A stretch of 64,000 bases of DNA from Flavobacteriales bacterium. GTDB lineage: Bacteria; Bacteroidota; Bacteroidia; Flavobacteriales_F; PHOS-HE28. Under the pieces are notes generated by a model that was not told the origin of the DNA, did no database searches, and saw nothing but the letters and a program-made list of their open reading frames with translations. This document shows, piece after piece, positions 9,953-18,194 of the stretch (its first letter is position 1; every line of letters starts with the position of its first letter). The DNA is taken from positions 372,001 through 436,000 of the forward strand of contig JADJAA010000002.1 in the NCBI GenBank assembly GCA_016704485.1. Direction: 5' to 3'. The translations under genes and the position numbers were made by a program.

Positions 9953-10091
9953 GCGTCCATCTGTGGAAAAAAACCGAGCGAAGCAAGACACCAAGTAGGC
10001 ATTCATATGCTGTAACCCCGTGACCCGAACATCCGCGTCCATCTGTGGTTCACTGACCGAGCGAAGCAAGACAGCAAGAAAATATTCATTC
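9953..10091. repeat. Two imperfect direct repeats of about 55 bp in the spacer before clpS
   Basis: The block GCGTCCATCTGTGG followed by ACCGAGCGAAGCAAGACA and CAAG occurs at 9953-9995 and again at 10035-10076. Each copy is followed by an A/T-rich ATTCAT stretch. No reading frame continues through both copies. The whole spacer 9811-10232 otherwise holds only the small palindrome at 9885 and the clpS promoter. The repeat resembles a degenerate interspersed repeat family rather than a gene fragment. Confidence 0.6.
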
Positions 10092-10218
10092 ACGTTCATC
10101 AACTCCCGCACTGTTGATGCGGGACATTAACGGTAATAAGGTCACCATGCATAGAGAGCACAATACATTACGGTCAAGTAGACATCATTCGGTTCAAACC
10201 AATGATCCAGAGATGGCA

Positions 10219-10226
10219 TAACTTTG
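10219..10226 (+). promoter_or_regulatory. Bacteroidota -7 box (TAACTTTG) of clpS
   Basis: TAACTTTG matches the TAnnTTTG -7 consensus of the Bacteroidota primary sigma factor. Only 6 nt separate it from the clpS ATG at 10233, so transcription would begin at or within a base or two of the start codon. No convincing -33 TTG is visible at the expected distance. Confidence 0.5.
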
Positions 10227-10232
10227 CCGCCC

Positions 10233-10514
10233 ATGCACGCACAGTATTCCCCTGAAGAAGCACTGCTCGCTGAGGTCCTTTACGAGACAGGCCCCATCCG
10301 TGAGATCGTCCTGCACAACGATGATGTCAATACATTCGACCATGTCATCATGTGCTTGATCGACATCTGCGGACACGATGAGATCCAAGCGGAACAATGT
10401 GCTTCCATCGTACACTACAACGGTAAATGCAGCGTTAAGCGTGGAACCTTCGATCAACTGGAACCGCGGTGTACACAACTTTTGGAACGGGGTTTGAGTG
10501 CAGACATCCAATGA
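10233..10514 (+). CDS. clpS: ATP-dependent Clp protease adaptor ClpS
   Basis: Adaptor that delivers N-degron substrates to ClpA/ClpC-ClpP. The 93-residue product carries the family core: IVLHNDDVNTFDHVI around residue 25, then CGHDEIQAEQCASIVHYNGKC. These hold the Asp/Asn substrate-binding pocket and the conserved H of the binding face. I chose ATG 10233 over an upstream in-frame TTG at 10224 because that TTG lies inside the predicted -7 box. The stop overlaps the next ATG (ATGA at 10511-10514), so clpS and the M48 protease are translationally coupled. Confidence 0.95.
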   Translation: MHAQYSPEEALLAEVLYETGPIREIVLHNDDVNTFDHVIMCLIDICGHDEIQAEQCASIVHYNGKCSVKRGTFDQLEPRCTQLLERGLSADIQ

Positions 10515-11314
10515 ACATCCTGAAAAGTAAAGTAGCCATCGTGCTATTGGGTTTCGTTATGCTCGAAGCCTGCGCGAAAGTGCCCATTACGGGCCGCCGC
10601 CAATTGAATCTTGTGAGTGAGGGTGAAATGATGGCCATGGCCAACACCCAATACGCAGGTTTCCTGGGAGAGAATCAACCGCTACCTCCAGCGAATGATA
10701 ATGTGGTCCGCGTGCGCACGATCGGGGAGAAACTTGCAGCAGCTGCCACCAAATTCCTGGCGGATAACAATGCATCCAACCGGATCAATGGGTTCGATTG
10801 GCAATTCAACGTGGTCGATGACCCTACCGTGAACGCGTGGTGCATGCCCGGAGGAAAAGTGGTTGTCTACACCGGGATACTGCCTGTAACCCAGAATGAC
10901 AATGGCTTAGCTGTGGTCATGGGCCATGAGATCGCGCATGCCATTGCCCGCCATGGAAATGAACGCATGAGCCAAGCAGTAACCGCGCAAGGGTTGGGCA
11001 CAGTGCTGTCCGTTGCGAACGATGAGAACCCGACCTTGGTCGGCAATATATTTCTCCAGAGCTATGGTATCGGCTCTCAGCTGGGTTTATTGGCCTACGG
11101 AAGGAAGCAGGAAAGCGAAGCCGATAAAATGGGATTGGTATTCATGGCAATGGCCGGATACGATCCACGCGAAGCACCGATCTTCTGGGAGCGCATGAGC
11201 GCGGGTGGGGGAGCAGCACCGCCGGAAATACTCAGCACGCACCCAAGTGATGAACGCCGTGTCGCCGATCTCAATGCGTACATGGACGAGGCGTTGAAGT
11301 ACTACAAACCGTAG
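10511..11314 (+). CDS. M48 family zinc metalloprotease, lipoprotein (LoiP/YggG type)
   Basis: Membrane-anchored periplasmic metalloprotease expected to act in envelope protein quality control. The product is 267 residues. The N-terminus is a lipoprotein signal with lipobox LEAC at about residues 14-17. The zinc motif HEIAH lies at residues 139-143, followed by ARHGNERMS, and the third-ligand region ESEADKMG lies near residue 201. A short-form M48 domain without C-terminal TPRs places it with LoiP/YggG rather than BepA. ATG 10511 is preferred because it places the signal peptide at the N-terminus and overlaps the clpS stop. Confidence 0.93.
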   Translation: MNILKSKVAIVLLGFVMLEACAKVPITGRRQLNLVSEGEMMAMANTQYAGFLGENQPLPPANDNVVRVRTIGEKLAAAATKFLADNNASNRINGFDWQFNVVDDPTVNAWCMPGGKVVVYTGILPVTQNDNGLAVVMGHEIAHAIARHGNERMSQAVTAQGLGTVLSVANDENPTLVGNIFLQSYGIGSQLGLLAYGRKQESEADKMGLVFMAMAGYDPREAPIFWERMSAGGGAAPPEILSTHPSDERRVADLNAYMDEALKYYKP

Positions 11315-11356
11315 TGCGAACTACCTTCAGGCATATTCAGGTCCAGGTAAACTGAG

Positions 11357-12115
11357 ATGCCCACCAATACAAGCTTCATATCCAAAAGCCTTGGCAAGTT
11401 GTCCAACGTTGGAAAGCAGGTGTTGGGCTTTGCCAAAAGATCATTGATCAAGACGTTACCTTGGGTCGGTGGAATTGCGATCGTGCTGGTTGTGGGAGCA
11501 TTCACCAGTGCGCCGTACCACATGCATCGCTGGCTGGGGATGGCAGGTGGCGTTACAACGGGCCCGGTCAATAGCATCATTGTTCTGGGTGGATCAGGAA
11601 TGCCCTCCGGACCGGAATTGTTGCGGTTGCATTATGCTGCTGAAGTAGCAATGGACAACCCCTCGGCACGTATACTGCTCGTGCACCCATTGGATACCAC
11701 CGTGGCGGAGCTCATGGCAGAAGAACTCATCATCCGAGGCGTTGCAGTATCACGGATCAGCATGGCATTGCAAGGCACGAATACACGGGAACAGGCCTTG
11801 TTGCTAACGGAGAATGACCCCTCAATGAAACTGGAACAGGTCGCGCTGGTTACGGCACCGGAGAACATGTACCGCAGCTTAGCGGTCTTCCGGAAATTGG
11901 GCTATACCAACGTATCCGGAGTGCCTGCGTTCGATAATCCCATGTTCATCGACCTCAGTTACCGCCACAAGAAGATCGGTGGAAAAGCATATGTGCCTGA
12001 TCTAGGCGATAACCTAGCGCTACGCTATAATTTCTGGAATTATTTGAAGCTGGAGGTCACCTGCCTGCGGGAACTCGTGGCCTATGGCTACTACAAAATG
12101 AACGGTTGGGTGTAG
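11357..12115 (+). CDS. YdcF/SanA-like membrane protein (DUF218)
   Basis: A 252-residue protein with one N-terminal membrane helix at about 35-52 (WVGGIAIVLVVGAF) and a DUF218 domain behind it. The family marks are IIVLGGSG near residue 73, the LLVHPLDTT strand, and GTNTREQA near residue 135, which is the nucleotide- or substrate-binding loop of this fold. SanA/YdcF relatives are linked to envelope barrier function and ElyC to lipid II turnover, but the actual substrate is unknown here. It starts 42 nt after the M48 gene on the same strand and may share its transcript. Confidence 0.85.
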   Translation: MPTNTSFISKSLGKLSNVGKQVLGFAKRSLIKTLPWVGGIAIVLVVGAFTSAPYHMHRWLGMAGGVTTGPVNSIIVLGGSGMPSGPELLRLHYAAEVAMDNPSARILLVHPLDTTVAELMAEELIIRGVAVSRISMALQGTNTREQALLLTENDPSMKLEQVALVTAPENMYRSLAVFRKLGYTNVSGVPAFDNPMFIDLSYRHKKIGGKAYVPDLGDNLALRYNFWNYLKLEVTCLRELVAYGYYKMNGWV

Positions 12116-12185
12116 CGCAAGCGGTCGATCCAATGCGCTCCATTGATCATTCAACAACACACTGCAATGGTTCACTTCTTTATTC

Positions 12186-12193
12186 TATCTTTG
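12186..12193 (+). promoter_or_regulatory. -7 box (TATCTTTG) of tRNA-Arg
   Basis: An exact TAnnTTTG match lies 16 nt before the first base of the tRNA, a natural spacing for a short 5' leader. No clear -33 TTG is visible. Confidence 0.65.
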
Positions 12194-12209
12194 CGGCCCA
12201 TTAAAAAAT

Positions 12210-12283
12210 GGACCCGTAGCTCAATTGGATAGAGCACCTCACTACGGATGAGGAGGTTTGGGGTTCGACTCCCTACGGGTTCA
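12210..12283 (+). tRNA. tRNA-Arg, anticodon ACG
   Basis: The 74-nt cloverleaf folds fully. The acceptor is GGACCCG/CGGGTTC, with one G-T pair. The D arm is GCTC/GAGC. The anticodon arm is CCTCA-CTACGGA-TGAGG, giving anticodon ACG (read as ICG). A 5-nt variable loop follows, then the T arm TGGGG-TTCGACT-CCCTA and discriminator A. CCA is not encoded (CAA follows). The 3' end is copied 141 bp downstream and inverted within the terminator-like hairpin. Confidence 0.96.
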
Positions 12284-12330
12284 CAAACTAACTAAGCGCC
12301 GCAAGGCGCTTTTTTAGTTTGTGAACCCGT
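12275..12330 (+). terminator. Long stem-loop that includes the tRNA-Arg 3' end, terminator-like
   Basis: A 26-bp inverted repeat with two mismatches pairs 12275-12300 with 12305-12330 around a GCAA tetraloop. The core AAGCGCC-GCAA-GGCGCTTTTTTAG is a classic hairpin followed by T6 and would terminate the tRNA transcript. Unusually, the arms extend outward so that the left arm contains the last nine bases of the tRNA. The tRNA and hairpin folds therefore compete. Confidence 0.75.
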
Positions 12331-12331
12331 T

Positions 12332-12428
12332 AAAGGTGCTGAAAGGCACCTTTGACATTTTCAGAATGAAAATGTCGGAGTCGAGGTTTACCCCGGCGCA
12401 CGCCGGGGACTCCCTACGGGTTCACAAA
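12332..12428. repeat. Chain of perfect hairpins ending in a direct copy of the tRNA-Arg 3' end
   Basis: Three stem-loops follow one another with almost no spacing: AAAGGTGC/GCACCTTT (12332-12353), GACATTTTCA/TGAAAATGTC (12354-12376), and CCCCGGCG/CGCCGGGG (12391-12408) inside an outer GGAGTC/GACTCC stem (12377-12413). The block closes with a 21-bp exact copy (12408-12428) of tRNA positions 12267-12287. Such a duplicated tRNA 3' end is the geometry of an integration site, but no integrase is nearby. Confidence 0.7.
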
Positions 12429-12448
12429 AGAAGCAAGCGATGAAAGAA

Positions 12449-12720
12449 GGAACCCGTGCTGTTGCAAAGCAACAGCGTTCATCACATAGTGAAGAACGGG
12501 AGTCCATACGAGTCCATTCAAGTCCATTGTTACCAAAAGCTAATACAAAAAACAACCCATAAGCCATATCCCCCTCTCTTCCGCCGCATGGCGGAGGCCG
12601 GGACCTCGCCTGCCGAACGGCAGGGTGAGGTACTGAACTAGGCGTTGCCTTTGGCTACGCCCGCATGCAACTATTAACGTAGCCTATGGCTACGCATCAC
12701 GGAGCAGTCTGAAGCGTTTA
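12449..12720. repeat. Further palindromes and short tandem repeats in the gene-free stretch after tRNA-Arg
   Basis: Visible here are another GAACCCGT copy followed by GCTGTTGC/GCAACAGC (12458-12476), three 10-bp repeats of AGTCCATnnn (12501-12530), CCGCC/GGCGG (12577-12590), CCTGCCG/CGGCAGG (12609-12624), and twin TGGCTACGC motifs near 12652 and 12688. No reading frame in 12284-12935 has a credible start and protein-like composition. The rest of that stretch shows nothing I can name. Confidence 0.5.
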
Positions 12721-12935
12721 ATGGAGATTAACCGGAATCCATCCTCCGGCTGTGCAAACTTTAGGGTGACCACCCACCACCCGGACCGTCCCAAATGTGC
12801 CTATCCCGCGAATGATCCGGTGTTAGCAAGTAATCAACAATAGCTTGCCGATCAATAGGTTTGCCGTAAATTGTGCCACTATTTCATAAACCCAAACACC
12901 TTGGACCACCCAGCCAAGGACCAAACCCCTATTCC

Positions 12936-13505
12936 ATGAGGAATTCCTTTACGATTCGATCTTTTCACAATACCCTGCTACATTTTGCAATTGGAGTAGG
13001 TGTTCTCTGTCCATCGATTGGTTGGTCGCAGTCCAATCCAACAGCACGAGCAATACCGTTTACAGAGAATTTTGGTACAGCCACATTCACCTCACCACCA
13101 ACTGGTTTCATTAGTTGGAACGGATTGAGCGGAGGAACTGTTAGCACTCAAGCTCTAGCCGAGGGGTCTGTACCGTCTGGAGATGCGACCATAGCTGCCC
13201 AAACAATGGCGACAGCTACAGGCGGGTCACACGGTTTAGCAAATGGTTCCAACGCAAGATTCTACATTCAAACGAGCTCAAACGGTACGAATGGAGTTAA
13301 TCAGATCGCCATGGCACTTAATTCAACAGGTTATGTCAATGTTGTCGTCGGTTACGATGTAGAAATGATCTCCGTTACGACCGGCCGAGCTATAGGTGTT
13401 GTCTGCCAATATCGTGTTGGTACGTCTGGTTCATGGACGACGATAACTCCTTACGTTCCCAGCTCAATCCACTTTTCTCAGACAGGCGGAACTGTAGCGT
13501 GTTAA
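12936..13505 (+). CDS. N-terminal fragment of a T9SS cell-surface protein (gene disrupted)
   Basis: ATG 12936 gives MRNSFTIRSF, then a hydrophobic signal peptide ending near GWSQS, then a beta-rich domain (IPFTENFG, SQALAEGS, NARFYIQT) of the kind found at the start of large Bacteroidota surface proteins. The upstream in-frame ATG at 12873 would put 21 non-signal residues in front and is less likely. The frame stops at TAA 13503-13505. Immediately after, the same frame reads NTVGGTLPSACENQAA, clearly the same domain. Protein-like sequence then jumps between frames until 13605, from where it continues into the long downstream frame. I treat both as one broken gene, 12936-17341. Confidence 0.65.
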   Translation: MRNSFTIRSFHNTLLHFAIGVGVLCPSIGWSQSNPTARAIPFTENFGTATFTSPPTGFISWNGLSGGTVSTQALAEGSVPSGDATIAAQTMATATGGSHGLANGSNARFYIQTSSNGTNGVNQIAMALNSTGYVNVVVGYDVEMISVTTGRAIGVVCQYRVGTSGSWTTITPYVPSSIHFSQTGGTVAC

Positions 13506-13717
13506 AACACAGTAGGTGGAACACTTCCCAGCGCGTGTGAGAATCAAGCGGCTAAGTCCGTTGGGCGAATACATCCAGTTGGCACAGGTGTAGCCTTCCG
13601 GGTCTATCGATAGATAATGTCACCACAAACGGAACTGTTTCGGGGTCCAACACCTCCGTCCAATTCGCAACCACAGGCAGCACTGTTAGCGAAGATGTTG
13701 GAACAGTAGACCTCACC

Positions 13718-16700
13718 TTGGAGATCACCGATGAAGACCCTACGGTCGATACCGATGTGGATGTGGTGATCATCGTTGGTGCTCCGGGTCGTGTGAATAG
13801 CTATACCACCCAAACGGTCAATTTCCCTGGAGGAAGTGGTGCGGACAAAACATTAACGATCACCGTTACCGACAATAGCCTTTGCGATGGCGATGCGACC
13901 ATTACGTTCCAGTTGCAGAACATCACCGGCGGACAGGGCACAGCTGTTGTTGGAACGAATGATGAGTACGACTTGGAGATCACGGACAACGACCTCTGCA
14001 CCAGCGTGGAGTTCGTCTCGGCAACATCCAGCGGAACTGAAGGCGGCGGTACGGTGGCACTCACCTTGGCGATCACCAACCCATCTGGAACGGCGACCAC
14101 AGTTGATGTGGCTATCACGAGTGGCAGTGCAGCAGATGTGAACAGCTACACCACGCAAACCGTAACATTCCCAGCGACGAGCAGTGACATCGAAACGGTA
14201 ACCATCACCATCACTGACGATATGCTTTGCGAAGGTCCAGAGAGCTTGACGTTCACGTTGCAGAACATCGGTGGTGGTCAAGGCATTCCGTTCATCGGTT
14301 CGCAAGCCACCAACGTGCTAACCGTTACGGATAACGATGCTTTCGCCGCCACCGTACAGGATGATTTCGAAGACGGCAACTTCAACGGTTGGGTGGAGAA
14401 TGCGGCTGGTCGCTGGTCGGCAAGCAGCGTGAACCCGATCAACGGTGCATACTCACTGCGCGAAGTGGATCAGAATGTGGCGGGCTCCAGCTACATCAGC
14501 AAGGCCATGGGCGGTGTGGACCTTTCTACGGGCGCAGCTTCATGGCAGTGGCAGAACGGCTACAACAACGATCCTTCGACATCCAACAAGTTCTGGTTCT
14601 GGATTGCCGCCAACGAAGCGAATGTGAGTTCCGGCACCGTGGATGGTTACGCTGTCGGCGTGAATCTGCTTGGTTCAACGGATCTCGTTACGCTGTGGCG
14701 GGTGGATAACGGGATCAGCGGAACGCGCACTGCGATCGTCACCAGCGCTTATGATTGGAATACCGGTGAGACCGGATTCCGGGTAACGCGCAGCGCTGCA
14801 GGTGTTTGGGAATTGTTCTTGGATACAAACGGCGGCTTTGATGCATTGGCTTCTCAAGGAACCGGCACGGACGCGACGTACACTACTATGGATTTCGTGG
14901 CTCAATATGCCGCTTACTCCGCCTCGCTCGGTGGACTTTTGAAGTTCGATGATTTCGCATTCAGCAACGTAAGCTGTGGAAATACCTATTACAGCCAGTC
15001 CACAGGTGCTGTGAATGATGAGATCTGGTCCACTGCGATGATGGGTACACCTGGAGCAGTGAACTTCACGATCGGCGATAACATGGTGTTGCAGAACACG
15101 CACGTGGTCACCGTGAACAACGACACGTACGTCCGCAACTTGGACGTGCAGACGGGCAGCGGATTGGTATTGAACACTGGCATAACCCTGAGTGCTTTCG
15201 GAACCGCCGCTGATCTTGATGGAACCATTACCGCAGCGTATGGATCCACCTTGGCATTGCTGAGCACATCGGCAACTGCGTTGGGTACTTCAGGAACTCC
15301 AGTATTGTCCAACCTTACCGTTAGCACAGCAGCGGGTACCACATTGACCGGTAACGTGGATTTCACCGGTACGTTGGATATCGTTGACGGTACATTCGAT
15401 GCGACGGGTGGAACGGTTCGCCTCCTGAGTGATGCGACCAACACTGGTAACTTGGGTCAAGTAGGAGCTACGGCCAACTACTCCGGTGATATGACCGTGC
15501 AGCGTTACATTCCTGCAGGTGCTACCCGCTGGCGTTTGCTAGGTAGTCCAGTGGATGGAGCTGACATTGCGGATTGGGATGCGGACTTCATTACCGCCGG
15601 GTTCACCGGATCGGATTATCCTAACTTCGATAACCCTGTGGGAAGCAACATCCTCTGGCCGAGCATTCGTGATTATGACGAGACCAATACAGGTCTTGCA
15701 GATGCAGGTTTGGAAGGCGTAATGAGTACGGCTGTACTGTTGGATGCTGGCAAAGGATTCGCGGCATGGTGCGGTGATAACCTCACAACTACTGCTGCGT
15801 TTACTGTAGATGTAACCGGTCCACCGAACATCGCGAGCGGCCCTATTGATCTTGAAGTGACCTTCACAACTGGCAGTGGTGCTACTGAAGATGGTTGGAA
15901 CTTGGTGAGCAACCCGCTTCCATCTGCCATCGACTTCACGGAAGTGACATTGGGAGCGAATACGTTCAATGGATACTACGTCTACGATCCCTTCGACGGT
16001 TCTACGGAGACCTGGGATGAAGGAACACAGTCCAGTTCGGGTACGAACTTGAACGGTGATATCGCCAGCTCACAAGGTTTCTGGTTGAAAGCGACTGCAG
16101 CAAGTCCTACGAACAGTTCGGTTGCTGAAACAGCAAAGGTTGCTGGCAATGGTGGTCCGTTGTTCGGTGGCTTGCAAGTGCCGGCTTTCCCGATCGTTCG
16201 ATTGAACATCAGCAGCAGTATGAATAGCTTCAACGATAATGCCGTGGTTGTTTTCGATCTCGGCGTTCCTGAGTTCGAGCCGATCGATGCGCCGAAGATC
16301 TTCTTCAGCGATCCATCCGCACCAATGATCGCTACCTTGGCATCTACCGGTGAGTCCATGGTATTCAATAAATACGGCGCGATCACCGAAGGGTTGAGCA
16401 TTCCTGTTAAAGTGCAGAGCTATGTTGCTGGTACGTACACCATCACAGCAGGGATCAGCGGAAACCCCTTCTCGTGCATGTGGTTGGAAGACCTCCAGAC
16501 AGGAACCATCACCGCATTGACCGATGGCGTGCAATACAGTTTCCAACTTGCTGCTGGAGCAAGCACCACACCACGCTTCATGATCCACAGCACGGCTGCT
16601 GTTCCAATGACACTGGAGCCTGGTCTTTGCGGCGCAAATGGTTCTGCAACGGTTGATCTAGGCAACAACACCGCCGATATCACATGGACCACACCAACTG

Positions 16701-17341
16701 GCACCGTTATTCTGGAGCAACTCGGAGCTACGGGTGAGAATACGTTCAGCACGGGCAATGCAGGGAACTACACCGTACACATCAGCACCAATGCAGTGTG
16801 TGGTGAAATCGTTCAGGATCTCTACATCGATATCGACGCTACCGAAGTAGTTGCTGCATTCGATGCACCGGCAACAGCTATTGTGAATGAAGCCATTGAC
16901 TTCACCAACAACAGCACGGTATACGGAGATTTCTTCTGGAACTTCGGAGATAACACCACGAGCACAGAGACGAACCCGGTGCACACCTACACCGAGCCTG
17001 GTACGTACACGGTATCGTTGGAAGTAACTGCTGATGATTGTGCAGTGATCACCACACAGGATGTCGTGGTTCAAGTGAGCACAGGTGTTGCGACCATTGC
17101 TGCGGCAGGTCTCAATGTGTGGAGCAACGCACAAGGCATCGTAATGGAGCATAGCTTCACCGAAGGCACTGTGAAAGTGGAAGTGTTGGATGCAACAGGT
17201 CGCCTGCACATTCAGCGCCAGATCGCAGCAGCACCGGGCCGCACGGTAATTGCTACGGATGCATTGAACTCGGGTATCTGGTTCGTACGAGTCACCAATG
17301 GAGATCTTGTACAGAGCTTCCGTGTGCCATTGGTGCGTTGA
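13718..17341 (+). CDS. Main part of the disrupted T9SS surface protein: Calx-beta, PKD, type A sorting domain
   Basis: The called start is only a TTG. Domain sequence in this frame already runs from about 13605 (IDNVTTNGTVSG), so this is not an independent start. Domain order is a Calx-beta domain (ends about residue 88), a second Calx-beta (about 92-208), a jelly-roll-like binding domain beginning DDFEDGNFNGW (about 211-415), a long beta region with IPAGATRWRLLGSP near 600, a PKD domain (about 1044-1125, FFWNFGDNTTSTETNP), and a T9SS type A C-terminal sorting domain (about 1126-1207). Calx-beta domains bind calcium, so I infer a surface-anchored adhesin or matrix protein. A strong terminator follows. 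Confidence 0.8.
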   Translation: MEITDEDPTVDTDVDVVIIVGAPGRVNSYTTQTVNFPGGSGADKTLTITVTDNSLCDGDATITFQLQNITGGQGTAVVGTNDEYDLEITDNDLCTSVEFVSATSSGTEGGGTVALTLAITNPSGTATTVDVAITSGSAADVNSYTTQTVTFPATSSDIETVTITITDDMLCEGPESLTFTLQNIGGGQGIPFIGSQATNVLTVTDNDAFAATVQDDFEDGNFNGWVENAAGRWSASSVNPINGAYSLREVDQNVAGSSYISKAMGGVDLSTGAASWQWQNGYNNDPSTSNKFWFWIAANEANVSSGTVDGYAVGVNLLGSTDLVTLWRVDNGISGTRTAIVTSAYDWNTGETGFRVTRSAAGVWELFLDTNGGFDALASQGTGTDATYTTMDFVAQYAAYSASLGGLLKFDDFAFSNVSCGNTYYSQSTGAVNDEIWSTAMMGTPGAVNFTIGDNMVLQNTHVVTVNNDTYVRNLDVQTGSGLVLNTGITLSAFGTAADLDGTITAAYGSTLALLSTSATALGTSGTPVLSNLTVSTAAGTTLTGNVDFTGTLDIVDGTFDATGGTVRLLSDATNTGNLGQVGATANYSGDMTVQRYIPAGATRWRLLGSPVDGADIADWDADFITAGFTGSDYPNFDNPVGSNILWPSIRDYDETNTGLADAGLEGVMSTAVLLDAGKGFAAWCGDNLTTTAAFTVDVTGPPNIASGPIDLEVTFTTGSGATEDGWNLVSNPLPSAIDFTEVTLGANTFNGYYVYDPFDGSTETWDEGTQSSSGTNLNGDIASSQGFWLKATAASPTNSSVAETAKVAGNGGPLFGGLQVPAFPIVRLNISSSMNSFNDNAVVVFDLGVPEFEPIDAPKIFFSDPSAPMIATLASTGESMVFNKYGAITEGLSIPVKVQSYVAGTYTITAGISGNPFSCMWLEDLQTGTITALTDGVQYSFQLAAGASTTPRFMIHSTAAVPMTLEPGLCGANGSATVDLGNNTADITWTTPTGTVILEQLGATGENTFSTGNAGNYTVHISTNAVCGEIVQDLYIDIDATEVVAAFDAPATAIVNEAIDFTNNSTVYGDFFWNFGDNTTSTETNPVHTYTEPGTYTVSLEVTADDCAVITTQDVVVQVSTGVATIAAAGLNVWSNAQGIVMEHSFTEGTVKVEVLDATGRLHIQRQIAAAPGRTVIATDALNSGIWFVRVTNGDLVQSFRVPLVR

Positions 17342-17360
17342 TCAGATCAGAACATTAATT

Positions 17361-17395
17361 GCAAAAGCCCCTCGATCATGTCGGGGGGCTTTTGC
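17361..17395 (+). terminator. Rho-independent terminator after the T9SS surface protein
   Basis: GCAAAAGCCCC pairs perfectly with GGGGCTTTTGC across a loop that itself contains complementary CGA/TCG bases. The A-tract and T-tract flanks make it usable in either direction. It lies 20 nt after the stop at 17341. Confidence 0.8.
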
Positions 17396-17485
17396 GTTAT
17401 GGTATATCGGTTGTGGAAATAATGCCATCTGGCACAGTGGTACATTCATTGATCACATAACTTGCAACCCATCTTAGATCAGATC

Positions 17486-18187
17486 ATGCGCCATACACTT
17501 CGTCCGCTTCTAGCAGCAATTATCCTAATGTTCTTCACCGGTTGTTTGACCATTGAGGAGAACTATGTGTTCAAGAAAGATGGAAGTGGCACCATGGAAT
17601 ATGTGGTGGACCTGAGTGAACTGGGGGAGATTATGAAGAGCCTTGACGGCGGCGGCAAGGATGGCGGTGCTAGTGGTACGAAAGGTCTCAGTACCATGGA
17701 CATGGATGAAGAGGTAGCAGCATTGCAGAAGATCCCGGGAATCCAAAAGGTGAAGGTGAACAAGAAGGTGGAATTGGTTCAACGTGTCAGCTTCAAGTTC
17801 AAGGACCTTGTTGCGCTGAATGCCGCGTTGAATGTGTTGATGAAGGATAGCTCGGGTACTACCACGGAGTTCTTCAAATGGGAAGGCAACGACCTAGTGC
17901 GGGTGAACAATGATCACGCTTATGAATTGGGCGCTGGCATGGCCGAAACAGCGAATGAGGATGAAGCGGAAGGTGAAGACAGCTCGGACATGGACATGAG
18001 CGCCATGTTGGAGACCATGAAATACAAGTTCAGCTTCAAGTTCGCACAGCCGCTGGGAACCGTTGTTTCAGCACCGGAAATAAATGCGGAACGTCCTAAT
18101 ACGAAGGAATTTCGGATGGAGACCGACTTTGGTGTAATAGGTAGGAACAGACAAGCCTTGGATCTTAGACTCCCATTGAACAAGTAG
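17486..18187 (+). CDS. Lipoprotein of unknown function
   Basis: ATG 17486 is chosen over an upstream TTG (17462) because it gives a clean lipoprotein signal: MRHTLRPLLAAIILMFFTGC, with lipobox FTGC. The 233-residue product has a glycine-rich loop (GGGKDGGASGTKG), an acidic low-complexity stretch (ANEDEAEGEDSSDMDM) and mixed alpha/beta sequence otherwise. It shows no enzymatic motif. Many Bacteroidota lipoproteins with the opening ENYVFKKDGSGTM pattern are uncharacterised. The next gene begins 7 nt after the stop, so they are probably co-transcribed. Confidence 0.8.
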   Translation: MRHTLRPLLAAIILMFFTGCLTIEENYVFKKDGSGTMEYVVDLSELGEIMKSLDGGGKDGGASGTKGLSTMDMDEEVAALQKIPGIQKVKVNKKVELVQRVSFKFKDLVALNAALNVLMKDSSGTTTEFFKWEGNDLVRVNNDHAYELGAGMAETANEDEAEGEDSSDMDMSAMLETMKYKFSFKFAQPLGTVVSAPEINAERPNTKEFRMETDFGVIGRNRQALDLRLPLNK

Positions 18188-18194
18188 TCCAAGT

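Noticed and set aside
9953..10091. CRISPR-like or phage attachment repeats before clpS
   Set aside because: Only two imperfect copies, no regular spacer and no integrase or tRNA at the site.
12501..12530. CRISPR-like repeats
   Set aside because: Ten-base units directly abut each other with no spacers, and there are no cas genes in the window.
12284..12935. A small hidden gene in the repeat region
   Set aside because: The only frame of length (12456-12641) runs through palindromes and tandem repeats and has no signal or family features.
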